Shown here one piece after another: positions 23,501 through 31,207 of a DNA stretch of 64,000 bases (its first letter is position 1; every line of letters starts with the position of its first letter). Made by a program: the position numbers and the translations under genes. Source of the stretch: Microbispora oryzae (GTDB taxonomy: Bacteria > Actinomycetota > Actinomycetes > Streptosporangiales > Streptosporangiaceae); NCBI RefSeq assembly GCF_017896165.1, contig NZ_JAFCNB010000002.1, positions 310,001 through 374,000 of the forward strand. Direction: 5' to 3'. The notes beneath the pieces are model-generated. The model did no database searches and was not told where the DNA came from. It was given only the letters and a program-made list of their open reading frames with translations.

Positions 23501-24841
23501 ATGCCCGCGAACCATCGCCATCCGGCCAACCGGCAGCTCGCCTGGGAGCGGCTGCAGCGCGGCTGGTCGTACGAGGAGCTGTGCGAGCGCGTCCGCGGGC
23601 AGATGGTCGCGTGCGAGGAGACCGACACCGGCCTCACGGCCAACACGGTGCGGCGGTGGGAGACGGGTGAGCGGCGGCCCGACCCCCGCTACCGCAAACA
23701 CCTGGTGACGGTCTTCGGCAAACCCGCGAGCGAGCTTGGGCTGCTCACGTCCGAGGAACTGGCCATGCGGCCGGTCTCGGAGGTGGTGGACGAGATACGG
23801 AGGCTGCTGAGCATGATCGCCGGCAATGTGGACGGCATCGACCGTTCGACGTTTCTGCGGGGGCTGCTCGGCGTGGGCGTGCTCGCCCCGCTGCTCGGCG
23901 ACGGCGGCGAGGCCGTCCCGGACGACGGTCACCGGGCCGTGGACGCCGAGTCGGCCGGGGCCTTCGCCGATGTCGTCGACCGGCAGGCGGCCCTCTACTG
24001 GACGGCTCCCGCGCGCGAGGTCTATCAGTCCTCCGTCGCCCACACCGGGCTCGGGATGCGGCTGCTGCGGACGGCGCCGCAGGGCGCGGCGCGGCTGACG
24101 CTCGCCGAGGCGGCGGCGCGTTCCGCGCTGCTGTCCGGCCGGATCGCCTTCTTCGACCTGGACGACGCGCCCACCGCCGAACGGCTGTTCCGCCTCGCGC
24201 TCACGGCGACGAGGGAGTGCGGCGATCACGCCCTGGCCGCCGCCGTGCTCGCGCACGCGTCGTTCGTGCCGGGCTTCGCGGGAGACCGCGCCTCGGCGCT
24301 GGCGCTCATGGACGCGGCGTTCGCCCACGCCTGGCACGGTGTCGGCCCGCTGACCAGGGCCTGGCTGCACTGCGTCGCGTCGGAGATCTCCGCCAGGTGC
24401 GGCGAGCCGAAGGAGTGCATGCGCCACATCGACCGCGCCGACCGGATGGCCGACGGCCCAGGAGACGACCCGCACTGGCTCGACTTCTTCGAGCGGGCCA
24501 GGCTGGACGGCTTCGCCGGATTCAGCGCGCTCACCGCCGGGCACCACGAGGAGGCGGCCCGGCGGCTCGGCTCCGCCTTAGGCGATCTCGGTCCGAACGG
24601 CGGCAAGCAGCGGTCCGTGCTGCTCGCCGATCTCGCCGCCGCCCACGCCCCCGCGGACCCCGAGCGGGCCGCCGACCACCTCGGCCGCGCGGTCGACGCG
24701 CTGGAGGAGACCTGGTACGAGGTGGGCTACGACCGGGTCAGATCGCTGCTGGGCGCCCTGCCGTCCGGGGCCGTACGTGACGGGATCGGCGAACGGCTGA
24801 CCGAGCTCGGCCGGGCCAGGCGGCCCGAGCTCATCACCTGA
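23501..24841 (+). CDS. XRE-family helix-turn-helix regulator with TPR-like C-terminus
   Basis: Regulator of 446 aa. The N-terminal helix-turn-helix (residues 8-75, RQLAWERLQRGWSYEELCER and TANTVRRWETGERRPDPRYR) is followed by a conserved block typical of actinobacterial pleiotropic regulators (STFLRGLLGVGVLAPLLG) and a helical repeat domain rich in Ala and Leu that probably forms tetratricopeptide-like repeats. DNA target and ligand are unknown. The start is ATG 23501, with GGGGGG 7 nt upstream. Divergent from the small WRSD-GRW protein. Confidence 0.85.
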   Translation: MPANHRHPANRQLAWERLQRGWSYEELCERVRGQMVACEETDTGLTANTVRRWETGERRPDPRYRKHLVTVFGKPASELGLLTSEELAMRPVSEVVDEIRRLLSMIAGNVDGIDRSTFLRGLLGVGVLAPLLGDGGEAVPDDGHRAVDAESAGAFADVVDRQAALYWTAPAREVYQSSVAHTGLGMRLLRTAPQGAARLTLAEAAARSALLSGRIAFFDLDDAPTAERLFRLALTATRECGDHALAAAVLAHASFVPGFAGDRASALALMDAAFAHAWHGVGPLTRAWLHCVASEISARCGEPKECMRHIDRADRMADGPGDDPHWLDFFERARLDGFAGFSALTAGHHEEAARRLGSALGDLGPNGGKQRSVLLADLAAAHAPADPERAADHLGRAVDALEETWYEVGYDRVRSLLGALPSGAVRDGIGERLTELGRARRPELIT

Positions 24842-24860
24842 CCACCCCGGCTCGTCCTTT

Positions 24861-24887
24861 CGGCGCGGGGCGCGTCCTTCCGCGCCG
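24861..24887. terminator. Bidirectional terminator hairpin
   Basis: 8-bp GC-only stem (CGGCGCGG with CCGCGCCG, 11-nt loop) between the convergent XRE and HAD genes. Confidence 0.6.
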
Positions 24888-24892
24888 GGGCG

Positions 24893-25558
24893 TCAGGCGG
24901 AGCCGCACTCCTCGTTGTGCTTGCGGACCATCGCGGGCAGGTCGTCGAGCGTCTCGGCCTGGAAGAGGCACCGCTCCGTCACCGCGTCGTCGCACAGCAC
25001 GTGGCCCCATGGGCCGCGGCGTAACAGGGCGGTGCGCAGGCCCGCCTCCTGGGCGGGCCGGATGTCGTTGTCGATCCGGTCGCCGACGTAGAGCACAGAC
25101 GCGGGAGCGCAGCCCGCCTCCCGCACCACCCTGAGGAAGAACGCGAGGTCGGGTTTATGGACACCCCAGCCGTCGGAGGTCCCGATGACGTCGACGGGGA
25201 GGCGGAGGCCGCGCAGGACGCGCTCGGCCCGCGTCGTCTGGTTGCCGGCCAGCCCCACGCGCAGCCCCATGGCCTTCAGCTCCGCCAGGCAGGGGCGGGC
25301 GTCGGGGTAGAGGTCCTCCTCGCCGAACGTCTCGGCCCGGCCCTCCAGGGCTCGGCGTTCCCGCTCCTCGTGGAGGTCGAATCCCGGCCTGAAGTGCTGG
25401 AACGTCTCTCGGTAGTCGCCCCCTCGGGCGATGACCGCGCCGAACACCGCGGAGAACGTGTGCCGGGGCACGCCCAGCCAGTCGGCCCAGGTCCCGTACT
25501 CCCGGGTCTCGTCCACGATCGTCTCGCCGACGTCGAAAAAGACGGCCTCCAGCCGCAT
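24893..25558 (-). CDS. HAD-superfamily hydrolase
   Basis: Phosphatase-type hydrolase of 221 aa. Motif I is FFDVGETIVDE (nucleophile Asp, DxGxT form), motif II GLAGNQTT, motif III Lys in HKPD and motif IV VGDRIDNDI. The cap domain lies between motifs I and II. Substrate unknown; related proteins hydrolyse small phosphorylated metabolites or haloacids. I start it at ATG 25558, directly before the first strand (MRLEAVFFDV). It stands alone, convergent with the XRE gene. Confidence 0.87.
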   Translation of the reverse strand: MRLEAVFFDVGETIVDETREYGTWADWLGVPRHTFSAVFGAVIARGGDYRETFQHFRPGFDLHEERERRALEGRAETFGEEDLYPDARPCLAELKAMGLRVGLAGNQTTRAERVLRGLRLPVDVIGTSDGWGVHKPDLAFFLRVVREAGCAPASVLYVGDRIDNDIRPAQEAGLRTALLRRGPWGHVLCDDAVTERCLFQAETLDDLPAMVRKHNEECGSA

Positions 25559-25709
25559 GCGTCCCTCCGTACCCAGGCTGCCTCTGTCACTGGGCACCTT
25601 GGCATATGCGGACGTCCGCGATGGGGAGAATCGGTCAGGCGCAAGAAGTCAATAATAGTGCGCAAAAAAACAGTGGATACATGAATAAAAACGTGTTAAC
25701 GTCGCTACC

Positions 25710-26417
25710 GTGGACGTGAGAACCCGGATACTTCACGCCGCGGCCGAGCTGCTCTCCCACGCGCCCGAGGCCGACATCTCCACCCGCGCGGTGTGCGAGG
25801 CGGCCAGGGTCGGCGCTCCCGCGCTCTACCGGCAGTTCGGCGACAAGGAGGGCCTCCTGACGGCGGTCGTCGACTACGGCTTCGAGCAGTACCTGGCCGG
25901 CCGGAGCCCGGCGTGCTCGTCGGACGATCCCGTCCAGGACCTCAAGAACGGGTGGGACGACCATGTCGGCTTCGCGGTGGACAACCCGAACCACTACCGG
26001 CTGATGTACTCCCCCGGGCTGTCGGCTCCGCCCGGGGCGGCGGCCGAGGCGCACCGGCTGCTGCTGGAGATCCTCGAACGCTGCGCGGCGGGCGGACGGC
26101 TGCGGACGTCGCCGCAGACGGCCGCCAACATGATCATGTCGGCGATGGCCGGCGTCGCGCTGTCCCTCGTCAGCCGGCCGACCATCTCCGCCGACACCGA
26201 GTTCTCCGGCCGGGTGCGGGACGCCGTCATCGAGGCGGTCACGGTCCCGGCCGTGGCCGGAGGTCGCGCCCCGGCGTACGGCGGCACCGCGGTGGCGGCG
26301 GCCACCCTCGGCGCCCTGCTGCCGGAGGGTCCGGTAGCCCCCCTGACCGAGGCGGAGACCGGGCTGCTGCGCGAGTGGCTCGGCAGGCTCTCGGACACCT
26401 CCATCACCATCGCGTGA
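25710..26417 (+). CDS. TetR/AcrR family regulator
   Basis: Repressor of 235 aa with an N-terminal helix-turn-helix (residues 3-48: RILHAAAELLSHAPEADIST, RAVCEAARVGAPALYRQFGD) and a C-terminal TetR_C-like domain (VGFAVDNPNHYRLMYSPG). The start is GTG 25710. The 70 bp upstream are unusually AT-rich for this genome (A7 run near 25664, then gttaac at 25695-25700) and probably hold its promoter and operator. No obvious target lies alongside; the downstream gene is an acetyltransferase 42 bp away and could be co-transcribed. Confidence 0.85.
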   Translation: MDVRTRILHAAAELLSHAPEADISTRAVCEAARVGAPALYRQFGDKEGLLTAVVDYGFEQYLAGRSPACSSDDPVQDLKNGWDDHVGFAVDNPNHYRLMYSPGLSAPPGAAAEAHRLLLEILERCAAGGRLRTSPQTAANMIMSAMAGVALSLVSRPTISADTEFSGRVRDAVIEAVTVPAVAGGRAPAYGGTAVAAATLGALLPEGPVAPLTEAETGLLREWLGRLSDTSITIA

Positions 26418-26459
26418 TATTCGCGTGAGAGTGAGGCCCGGGACCGGGAGAATCGGATC

Positions 26460-27113
26460 ATGCGTCACTGGCCGCTGTTCGACCTGCGCCTGATCACGCC
26501 CCGGCTGGAGCTCAGGCTGCCGTCCCCGGAGGATCTCGACGAGCTGGCGGAGCGCGCTCTCGAAGGCGTGCATCCACCGGACTACATGCCGTTCACCGTC
26601 CCGTGGACCCTGGTGCCGCGCGAGGAGCTGCCGGGTGAGGTCGTGCGCTTCCACCTCTCGGTCATGGGCCGGTGGCGGCGTGAGCACTGGTCCTGCAACT
26701 TCGCCGTCGTCCACGAGGGCCGGGTGGTGGGCATCCAGGAGATGACGGCGAAGGAGTTCGCGGTCACCCGGGAGGTGCGGACGGGTTCGTGGCTGGGCCG
26801 GGCCCACCAGGGCAGGGGAATCGGCACCGAGATGCGTGCCGCCGTCCTCCACCTGGCCTTCTCCGGGCTGGGCGCCCTGACGGCGACCTCGGGGGCCGCG
26901 GTCGACAACCACGCGTCCCTCGGCGTCTCGCGCAAGCTCGGCTACCGGCCGGACGGCCTGCAGGTCCACGCCGTCCAGGGGAAGCGGGCCGTGGAGCAGC
27001 GCGTCCGGCTCGCCCGGGAGGACTTCCGGTGCCCGGTGCCCGTCGAGATCCACGGGCTCGGCCCCTGCCTGCCCCACTTCGGCGCGGGCCCGCCGCGACG
27101 CCCGGCGCGCTGA
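26460..27113 (+). CDS. GNAT-family N-acetyltransferase (RimJ/RimL-like)
   Basis: Acetyltransferase of 217 aa. N-terminal RLITPRLELRLPSPEDLDEL and the acetyl-CoA-binding region TGSWLGRAHQGRGIGTEMRAAVLHLA (Q/R-x-x-G-x-G/A form), then the AVDNHASLGVSRKLGY segment that precedes the catalytic end of the fold, are those of RimJ/RimL-type enzymes. They acetylate protein N-termini or small molecules. The substrate is not identifiable. It follows the TetR gene on the same strand. Confidence 0.88.
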   Translation: MRHWPLFDLRLITPRLELRLPSPEDLDELAERALEGVHPPDYMPFTVPWTLVPREELPGEVVRFHLSVMGRWRREHWSCNFAVVHEGRVVGIQEMTAKEFAVTREVRTGSWLGRAHQGRGIGTEMRAAVLHLAFSGLGALTATSGAAVDNHASLGVSRKLGYRPDGLQVHAVQGKRAVEQRVRLAREDFRCPVPVEIHGLGPCLPHFGAGPPRRPAR

Positions 27114-27190
27114 TCGGCGCTCCGGGCGGCACAGCTCGGTGAGACGGACGACCATGCCGGCGATCCCCTCCGGGTCTTTCAGGGGAAGCG

Positions 27191-27427
27191 TCAGGCGTAC
27201 AGGAACCAGAACCCGGTGGGCGGGACGCTGGAGCCGTTGCTGACCCAGGTGCAGGTGTAGTAGGGCCACATGCCGTGCTCGACGCCGTACGAGCCGTAGC
27301 GGACGCAGTCGTCGTAGCCGTAGTAGACGTTCCTGAGCTGCGTCGCGTGGGCGGGCGCCGCCGACAGGGCGAGCGTGAGACCTCCGGCGAGGGCGGCCGA
27401 GGCCAGCAGGGAAACCACCTTGCGCAT
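27191..27427 (-). CDS. Small secreted two-Cys protein
   Basis: 78-aa exported protein. Signal peptide 1-28 (MRKVVSLLASAALAGGLTLA, cut after AHA), leaving a mature 50-residue domain rich in Tyr and Gly with two Cys (DDCVRYGSYGVEHGMWPYYTC) likely to form one disulfide. Family resemblance to small secreted proteins of Streptomyces and relatives; the function is unknown. The start ATG 27427 is preceded by AGGAGG at a good distance. Confidence 0.78.
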   Translation of the reverse strand: MRKVVSLLASAALAGGLTLALSAAPAHATQLRNVYYGYDDCVRYGSYGVEHGMWPYYTCTWVSNGSSVPPTGFWFLYA

Positions 27428-27604
27428 CCGTACCTCCTGCCGTGACGACCCGCGACGGGCCGTGATCAGTGGCAGCAGCGTGGCACCGCGCGGAGCGCCT
27501 GCCCAGAGCAGTGCCGCACGGGCGGTCGCGACGTCGCGCGACCCGGCTGAAACGCTGAAACATTCATGGCGCCCAACGGGAGACGGCCGTGAGAGCTCCG
27601 AAAG

Positions 27605-27635
27605 AGAAAGCCCAGGCCGCGTTCGCGACCTGGGC
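27605..27635 (-). terminator. Terminator of tRNA-Lys copy 2
   Basis: Inverted repeat of GCCCAGG with CCTGGGC and a nested CGCG pair, followed on the minus strand by TTTCTCTTT. It lies 12 bp downstream of the tRNA. Confidence 0.85.
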
Positions 27636-27647
27636 TTCCTGCGAATG

Positions 27648-27721
27648 TGCGCCGCCAGGGACTCGAACCCCGGACCCGCTGATTAAGAGTCAGCTGCTCT
27701 AACCAACTGAGCTAGCGGCGC
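27648..27721 (-). tRNA. tRNA-Lys (anticodon CTT), copy 2
   Basis: 74 nt, base-for-base identical with the copies at 1467-1540 and 55435-55508; same strand, own terminator. The discriminator base is A and CCA is not encoded. Confidence 0.97.
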
Positions 27722-27840
27722 GTGACATCCCTAATGGTAGTGCCGCCCGAGCGCCCCTCGCGCCACTCGCGGCCGGGCCTGACGTGGAGGAGGACCGGCC
27801 CTGCCCCAGGCATTACCCCGTCGCTCCTGTCACGAGGCGC

Positions 27841-28437
27841 TCACGGCCAGACGGCGCCCTCCACCGGCGTCGGGTGCTCGATCACCCGGAGCCGTTCGAG
27901 CAGGGTGATGAAGGTCGACGCGTACGGCGAGTGCGCCACCACCGCGGCCACCCGGTCCCAGTCGACCTGCTCGCGCATCGCGCGGACCAGGGGCAGCAGG
28001 CCGCCGTAGTCGCAGGCGTGCTCCGATAGGGGAAGGATCCACGAGATCACCAGATCGGTGGCCTCCAAAACCGGCAGGCTCACCGCCACGGTGTTGATCG
28101 GCTCGGCCCGGGCGATCATGGCCTCGGTCACCGGCCGCTCGGCGAGCGAGTAGATCAGGTCGACCAGCACGCCCTCCTCGTCGTACGCCTTGACCAGCCA
28201 GTCCTCCGGCGGCTTCGCGGTCCGGAAGCCCAGGTCCTCCAGTGTCTTGAGCGCGAGCGGCACGTCCTCCTCGACGAGGGCGAAGTCGACGTCGTGCAGG
28301 GAAGGGGCGGCGCCCCGCGCGTATCCCGCGCAGCCGCCCGCGAGGGCGAAGCGCACCCCGGCCTCCTTCAGGCCCGCGCCGGCGCGCTTGAGCGTCTCGA
28401 GGATCGCCTCGGTGACCGCGTGACTGTGACTACCCAC
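27841..28437 (-). CDS. Nucleotidyltransferase-fold protein
   Basis: Protein of 198 aa with the minimal nucleotidyltransferase core: GGCAGYARG followed by the metal-binding DVDFAL, then the third carboxylate in VDLIYS. The N-terminal helix (EAILETLKRAGAGLKEAGVRF) and C-terminal half are helical. Proteins of this kind include substrate-modifying transferases and antitoxin-like NTases; the role is unknown. I set the start at GTG 28437 because a GTTT-N15-GGGCAG promoter ends exactly 9 nt before it, the same spacing as in the divergent gene. Confidence 0.75.
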   Translation of the reverse strand: MGSHSHAVTEAILETLKRAGAGLKEAGVRFALAGGCAGYARGAAPSLHDVDFALVEEDVPLALKTLEDLGFRTAKPPEDWLVKAYDEEGVLVDLIYSLAERPVTEAMIARAEPINTVAVSLPVLEATDLVISWILPLSEHACDYGGLLPLVRAMREQVDWDRVAAVVAHSPYASTFITLLERLRVIEHPTPVEGAVWP

Positions 28438-28446
28438 TTCCGTCGC

Positions 28447-28471
28447 CTGCCCCGCAATGTTCGTCGCAAAC
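28447..28471 (-). promoter_or_regulatory. SigB/SigF-like promoter of the nucleotidyltransferase gene
   Basis: Minus-strand GTTT (28471-28468), 15-bp spacer, GGGCAG (28452-28447), 9 nt before the GTG. It overlaps the divergent promoter at 28459-28483. Compare the mycobacterial SigF pattern GTTT-N15-17-GGGTA and the Streptomyces sigma-B pattern GNNT-N14-16-GGGTA. Confidence 0.65.
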
Positions 28472-28483
28472 AAAGCCGGGTAG
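28459..28483 (+). promoter_or_regulatory. SigB/SigF-like promoter of DUF1360-DUF6328 genes
   Basis: GTTC (28459-28462), 15-bp spacer, GGGTAG (28478-28483), 9 nt before the ATG, so the transcript would be nearly leaderless. Confidence 0.65.
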
Positions 28484-28492
28484 GGCGGTCGC

Positions 28493-29005
28493 ATGACGGA
28501 CACCCTCCAGGAAGTCAAGCGGGAGTACGAGGGCGGGAGCAGCCGTCCGCTCGGGTCGTACGCGCGGGTCCTCGGCATGTACGGCGGCGCCGTCTCCGTG
28601 CTGCTGGCCGCCGCCCGGCTGACCGGCCGGACCGGTCCTGACACGGTCACGCCGATGGATCTCGCGCTGATGGGCCTGTTCACCCATCGGCTGTCGCGGA
28701 CGCTGGCCCGAGACACCGTCACCAGCCCCCTTCGCGCCCCTTTCACCAGGTACGCCGGTGTCTCCGGCCCCGCCGAGCTCCGCGAGGAGGTCCGCGGGGC
28801 GGGGCTGCGGCACGCCCTCGGGGAGCTGCTGACCTGTCCGTTCTGCCTGGCCCAGTGGGTCGCGACGGGCTACGCCGCGGGAATGATGTTCGCGCCGAAG
28901 ATCACCCGGATGGCGGGCGCGACCATGGCGGCCGTGGCGATCTCCGACTGGCTCCAGCTCGCGTACGCCCGGCTGATGAAGGCCGCCGATGAACGACATG
29001 ACTGA
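28493..29005 (+). CDS. DUF1360 membrane protein
   Basis: 170-aa protein matching the DUF1360 family: an N-terminal membrane segment (VLGMYGGAVSVLLAAARLTG), the conserved LTCPFCLAQW motif with its Cys pair (possible metal site), and a C-terminal membrane segment (AGATMAAVAISDWLQLA). The function is not known; Bacillus and actinobacterial members are linked to stress or sporulation. It overlaps the next gene by 17 bp. A sigma-B/F-type promoter ends 9 nt before its ATG. Confidence 0.85.
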   Translation: MTDTLQEVKREYEGGSSRPLGSYARVLGMYGGAVSVLLAAARLTGRTGPDTVTPMDLALMGLFTHRLSRTLARDTVTSPLRAPFTRYAGVSGPAELREEVRGAGLRHALGELLTCPFCLAQWVATGYAAGMMFAPKITRMAGATMAAVAISDWLQLAYARLMKAADERHD

Positions 29006-29564
29006 ACCGCTGACCAACCCGGAGGAGACCAGGAAGGAACGGGTCGACCGCGAACTGGGCGAGCTCCTCCAGGGGCTCCGGGTCGCCTCGACGGGCGTCC
29101 AGGTGCTGTTCGCCTTCCTGCTCACGCTGCCCTTCTCCAGCGGCTTCGGCAAGATCGACGTCACCGCCCTGTGGATGTTCTACGTCGCGGTGGCGAGCGC
29201 GGCGACGGCCTCGATCTGCTTGATCGCCCCCGCGGCCCAGCACCGCGTCCTGTTCCGGTCGCAGCTGAAAGAGGTCATGCTCAAGCGGGCGAACCGGATC
29301 GGGGTGGTGGGCGGCGTCGCCCTCGCCGTGTCGATGACGTTCTCCACCGGGCTCGTCGTCGCGGTGTCGGCCGGGTCGTGGCCGGGAGCGCTGATCGCGG
29401 CGGGGGTCGCGGGGCTCAGCGCATGGCTCTGGTTCGTCCAGCCCCTGCTGTCGTTGCACCGCGCCCCGCGCGAAGGCACCTCCGGCGGGCACGCGCGTCC
29501 CGGCGCGGACAGCGGCGCGGATTTCGACGGGGATGCCACCGGCGCACCGCCCTCCACCCGGTAA
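28989..29564 (+). CDS. DUF6328 membrane protein
   Basis: 191-aa protein with four membrane segments and the family block ELLQGLRVASTGVQVLFAFL near the N-terminus, then LWMFYVAVASAATASICLIA, GVVGGVALAVSMTFSTGLVV and ALIAAGVAGLSAWLWFVQP. This is the DUF6328 pattern, actinobacterial and of unknown function. The C-terminal 35 residues are hydrophilic and low complexity. Co-transcribed with the DUF1360 gene, which it overlaps. Confidence 0.86.
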   Translation: MNDMTEPLTNPEETRKERVDRELGELLQGLRVASTGVQVLFAFLLTLPFSSGFGKIDVTALWMFYVAVASAATASICLIAPAAQHRVLFRSQLKEVMLKRANRIGVVGGVALAVSMTFSTGLVVAVSAGSWPGALIAAGVAGLSAWLWFVQPLLSLHRAPREGTSGGHARPGADSGADFDGDATGAPPSTR

Positions 29565-29624
29565 AGCGAACGCCACGTGTCAAGGATCCGACGGCAAATT
29601 CGCCGGGGGCACCGGGCGGATGAT

Positions 29625-29649
29625 GTTATGAGGTCATTTGCCAGGGCAG
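29625..29649 (+). promoter_or_regulatory. SigB/SigF-like promoter of GPGG gene
   Basis: GTTA (29625-29628), 15-bp spacer, GGGCAG (29644-29649), 9 nt before the ATG of the small membrane protein. Confidence 0.55.
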
Positions 29650-29658
29650 TGGTGGGCC

Positions 29659-29808
29659 ATGGCTACTCTGCTCTGGATCATCGCCGTAGTACTGGTGATC
29701 GCTGGGATCTACGTCATCCTGGCGCGTCGGGACATCCTCTGGGGGATCGTCCTCATCGTCCTCGGGTTCCTCATCGGCCCGGGGGGCGTCAGCATCTTCA
29801 ATCCCTAG
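29659..29808 (+). CDS. GPGG-motif small membrane protein
   Basis: 49-aa protein: MATLLWIIAVVLVIAGIYVI, a short basic turn (LARRD), a second hydrophobic segment ILWGIVLIVLGFLI, and the terminal GPGGVSIFN signature of the GPGG small membrane protein family found in Streptomyces and relatives. Two membrane helices are predicted. The function is unknown. A strong hairpin follows at once, so it is a single-gene transcript with its own promoter. Confidence 0.85.
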   Translation: MATLLWIIAVVLVIAGIYVILARRDILWGIVLIVLGFLIGPGGVSIFNP

Positions 29809-29810
29809 GC

Positions 29811-29869
29811 CCGTCACGCGCGGGAGGACGGCCGGCCTCACGGCCTGGCCGTCCTCCCGCGCGTGACGG
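29811..29869. terminator. Long bidirectional terminator
   Basis: Perfect 23-bp inverted repeat (29811-29833 with 29847-29869, 13-nt loop) three bases after the GPGG stop and between convergent genes. One of the strongest hairpins in the window. Confidence 0.88.
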
Positions 29870-29894
29870 CGTTCACCGACGAGTTCACAGCCCG

Positions 29895-29927
29895 GATTCC
29901 ACAGCGATTCCACAGCGATTCCACAGC
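29895..29927. repeat. 11-bp tandem repeat 3' of metallophosphoesterase gene
   Basis: Three perfect copies of gattccacagc, 23 bp beyond the stop of the minus-strand metallophosphoesterase gene. Confidence 0.93.
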
Positions 29928-29949
29928 GCCGACAGCGCAGCCGACGGGA

Positions 29950-30675
29950 TCAGCAGTCCTCGCCGAGGCAGTAGACCGAGTAGGCGTGCTTGATCACCGG
30001 CAGGGCGACGTTGCGCACCCTGATGCCGCCGGGGGTGACGCCCTTCTCGGTGCCGGCGTGGGCGTGGCCGTGCACGACCAGGTCGGCGCCCTGCTCGTCG
30101 GCCGCCTCCGCGAGGAGATAGCTGCCGAGGAACGGATAGATCTCGGGCGGCTCCCCCATCAGGGTGTCCTTGACCGGCGAGTAGTGGCTCAGCACGATCC
30201 GGTGATCGGCCTCGATGCTCTTCAGGGCGCTCCGCCAGCGTTCGGCGATGTCCCTGGTGTGCCGGACGAACGCCTTGGTCTCGGGCTCGCCGAACTCGCT
30301 GGCGCACTTGCCCGCGAATCCCCCGCCGAAGCCCTTGCCGCCCGCCACGCCGAGCCGTACCCCGTCCAGGTCGAGGACGGCGGCCTCGTCGTCGAGCACG
30401 ACGATCCCGGCGTCGCGGAGCACGGAGATGATCTCGCGATCCCGGTCCGAGTGATAGTCGTGGTTGCCCAGCACCGCGATCACAGGGACGGGCAGGTCGC
30501 GGAGCTCGCCCGCGACCACACGTCCCTCCTCCAGGGTGCCGTGCCTGGTCAGGTCGCCCCCGACCAGCAGCACGTCGGCCCGGTGCTCGATGCCCTCCAG
30601 CCGCTTGCGGTAGTGGCCGCGGACGTCCTCTCCCAGGTGGATGTCCGCCACCGCGGCGATCCGCAGATCCCTCAC
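29950..30675 (-). CDS. Calcineurin-like metallophosphoesterase
   Basis: 241-aa phosphoesterase with the complete dimetal motif set: VADIHLGED (D-x-H), VGGDLT (GD), VLGNHDYHSD (GNHD/E), LSHYSP and VHGHAHAG (GHxH). Substrates of the family range from phosphoproteins to cyclic nucleotides. The GTG start at 30675 overlaps the stop of the BON gene (GTGA), so the pair is co-translated. It is inferred to be under the sigma-B/F-type promoter at 30943-30967. Confidence 0.92.
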   Translation of the reverse strand: MRDLRIAAVADIHLGEDVRGHYRKRLEGIEHRADVLLVGGDLTRHGTLEEGRVVAGELRDLPVPVIAVLGNHDYHSDRDREIISVLRDAGIVVLDDEAAVLDLDGVRLGVAGGKGFGGGFAGKCASEFGEPETKAFVRHTRDIAERWRSALKSIEADHRIVLSHYSPVKDTLMGEPPEIYPFLGSYLLAEAADEQGADLVVHGHAHAGTEKGVTPGGIRVRNVALPVIKHAYSVYCLGEDC

Positions 30676-30917
30676 AGGTGCTCCTCCTCCCCGGGCTCCA
30701 GCATCTCGACGAGAGTGATCTCGTTGTGCACCCGCATGCCGGGAGCGGTCTCCCGCGCGACGTTCTCGATCTGGTGCCGCCGTTCGGAGCACGAGACCTG
30801 CCCGCGCAGGTACACCTGCTCCCCGCGCACGTCCACGCGGATACCGAGCTCGTTGGTGCGCTCGTCCTCGGCCAGTGCCCGCTGCACGCGGGCCGCGACG
30901 TACTGGGGTGTCTCCAT
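30672..30917 (-). CDS. BON-domain protein
   Basis: 81-aa protein consisting of one BON domain (VAARVQRALAEDERTNELGI, IRVDVRGEQVYLRGQVSCSE, HQIENVARETAPGMRVHNEI). BON domains bind lipids or membranes and occur in osmotic-stress proteins. It has no signal peptide. First gene of an operon with the metallophosphoesterase. A purine-rich ribosome site (GGGGAAGGGGGAG) precedes the ATG, with a sigma-B/F-type promoter 25 nt upstream. Confidence 0.88.
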   Translation of the reverse strand: METPQYVAARVQRALAEDERTNELGIRVDVRGEQVYLRGQVSCSERRHQIENVARETAPGMRVHNEITLVEMLEPGEEEHL

Positions 30918-30942
30918 TGGCTCCCCCTTCCCCTTCGTACGG

Positions 30943-30967
30943 CTGCCCGGCCCTCCGCAGGCGAAAC
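30943..30967 (-). promoter_or_regulatory. SigB/SigF-like promoter of BON operon
   Basis: Minus-strand GTTT (30967-30964), 15-bp spacer, GGGCAG (30948-30943), 25 nt before the ATG. Back to back with the promoter at 30973-30997. Confidence 0.65.
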
Positions 30968-30972
30968 CACGG

Positions 30973-30997
30973 GTTTGACCGCCGCCACGCCGGATAG
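30973..30997 (+). promoter_or_regulatory. SigB/SigF-like promoter of glycosyltransferase gene
   Basis: GTTT (30973-30976), 15-bp spacer, GGATAG (30992-30997). The glycosyltransferase start is 210 bp downstream, leaving a long leader (about 30998-31207) in which I see no convincing small gene or known riboswitch. Confidence 0.6.
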
Positions 30998-31207
30998 TGG
31001 AAAGGGGAATGCCCGGTGCCTAAGACGCAGGTACCTCCCAGGCGGAAGCGTGCCGTAACGGAGGACAGTCATGGGTACCCGGCATGCCGTGCGCCCCTGG
31101 CGCCGAGGCTCCTTCCGCTCCGTCCCCGGCAGTCGCCGCGTCTACCGCCCGCGCTTCCCGGACGCCGGGCCGGGTGCTCCTCGCTTCCCCCACGGAGGGA
31201 CCTCACA

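Noticed and set aside
30998-31207. Long leader of the GT4 gene as a possible riboswitch
   Set aside because: I found no conserved core of a known actinobacterial riboswitch; an open frame through it has poor codon bias.
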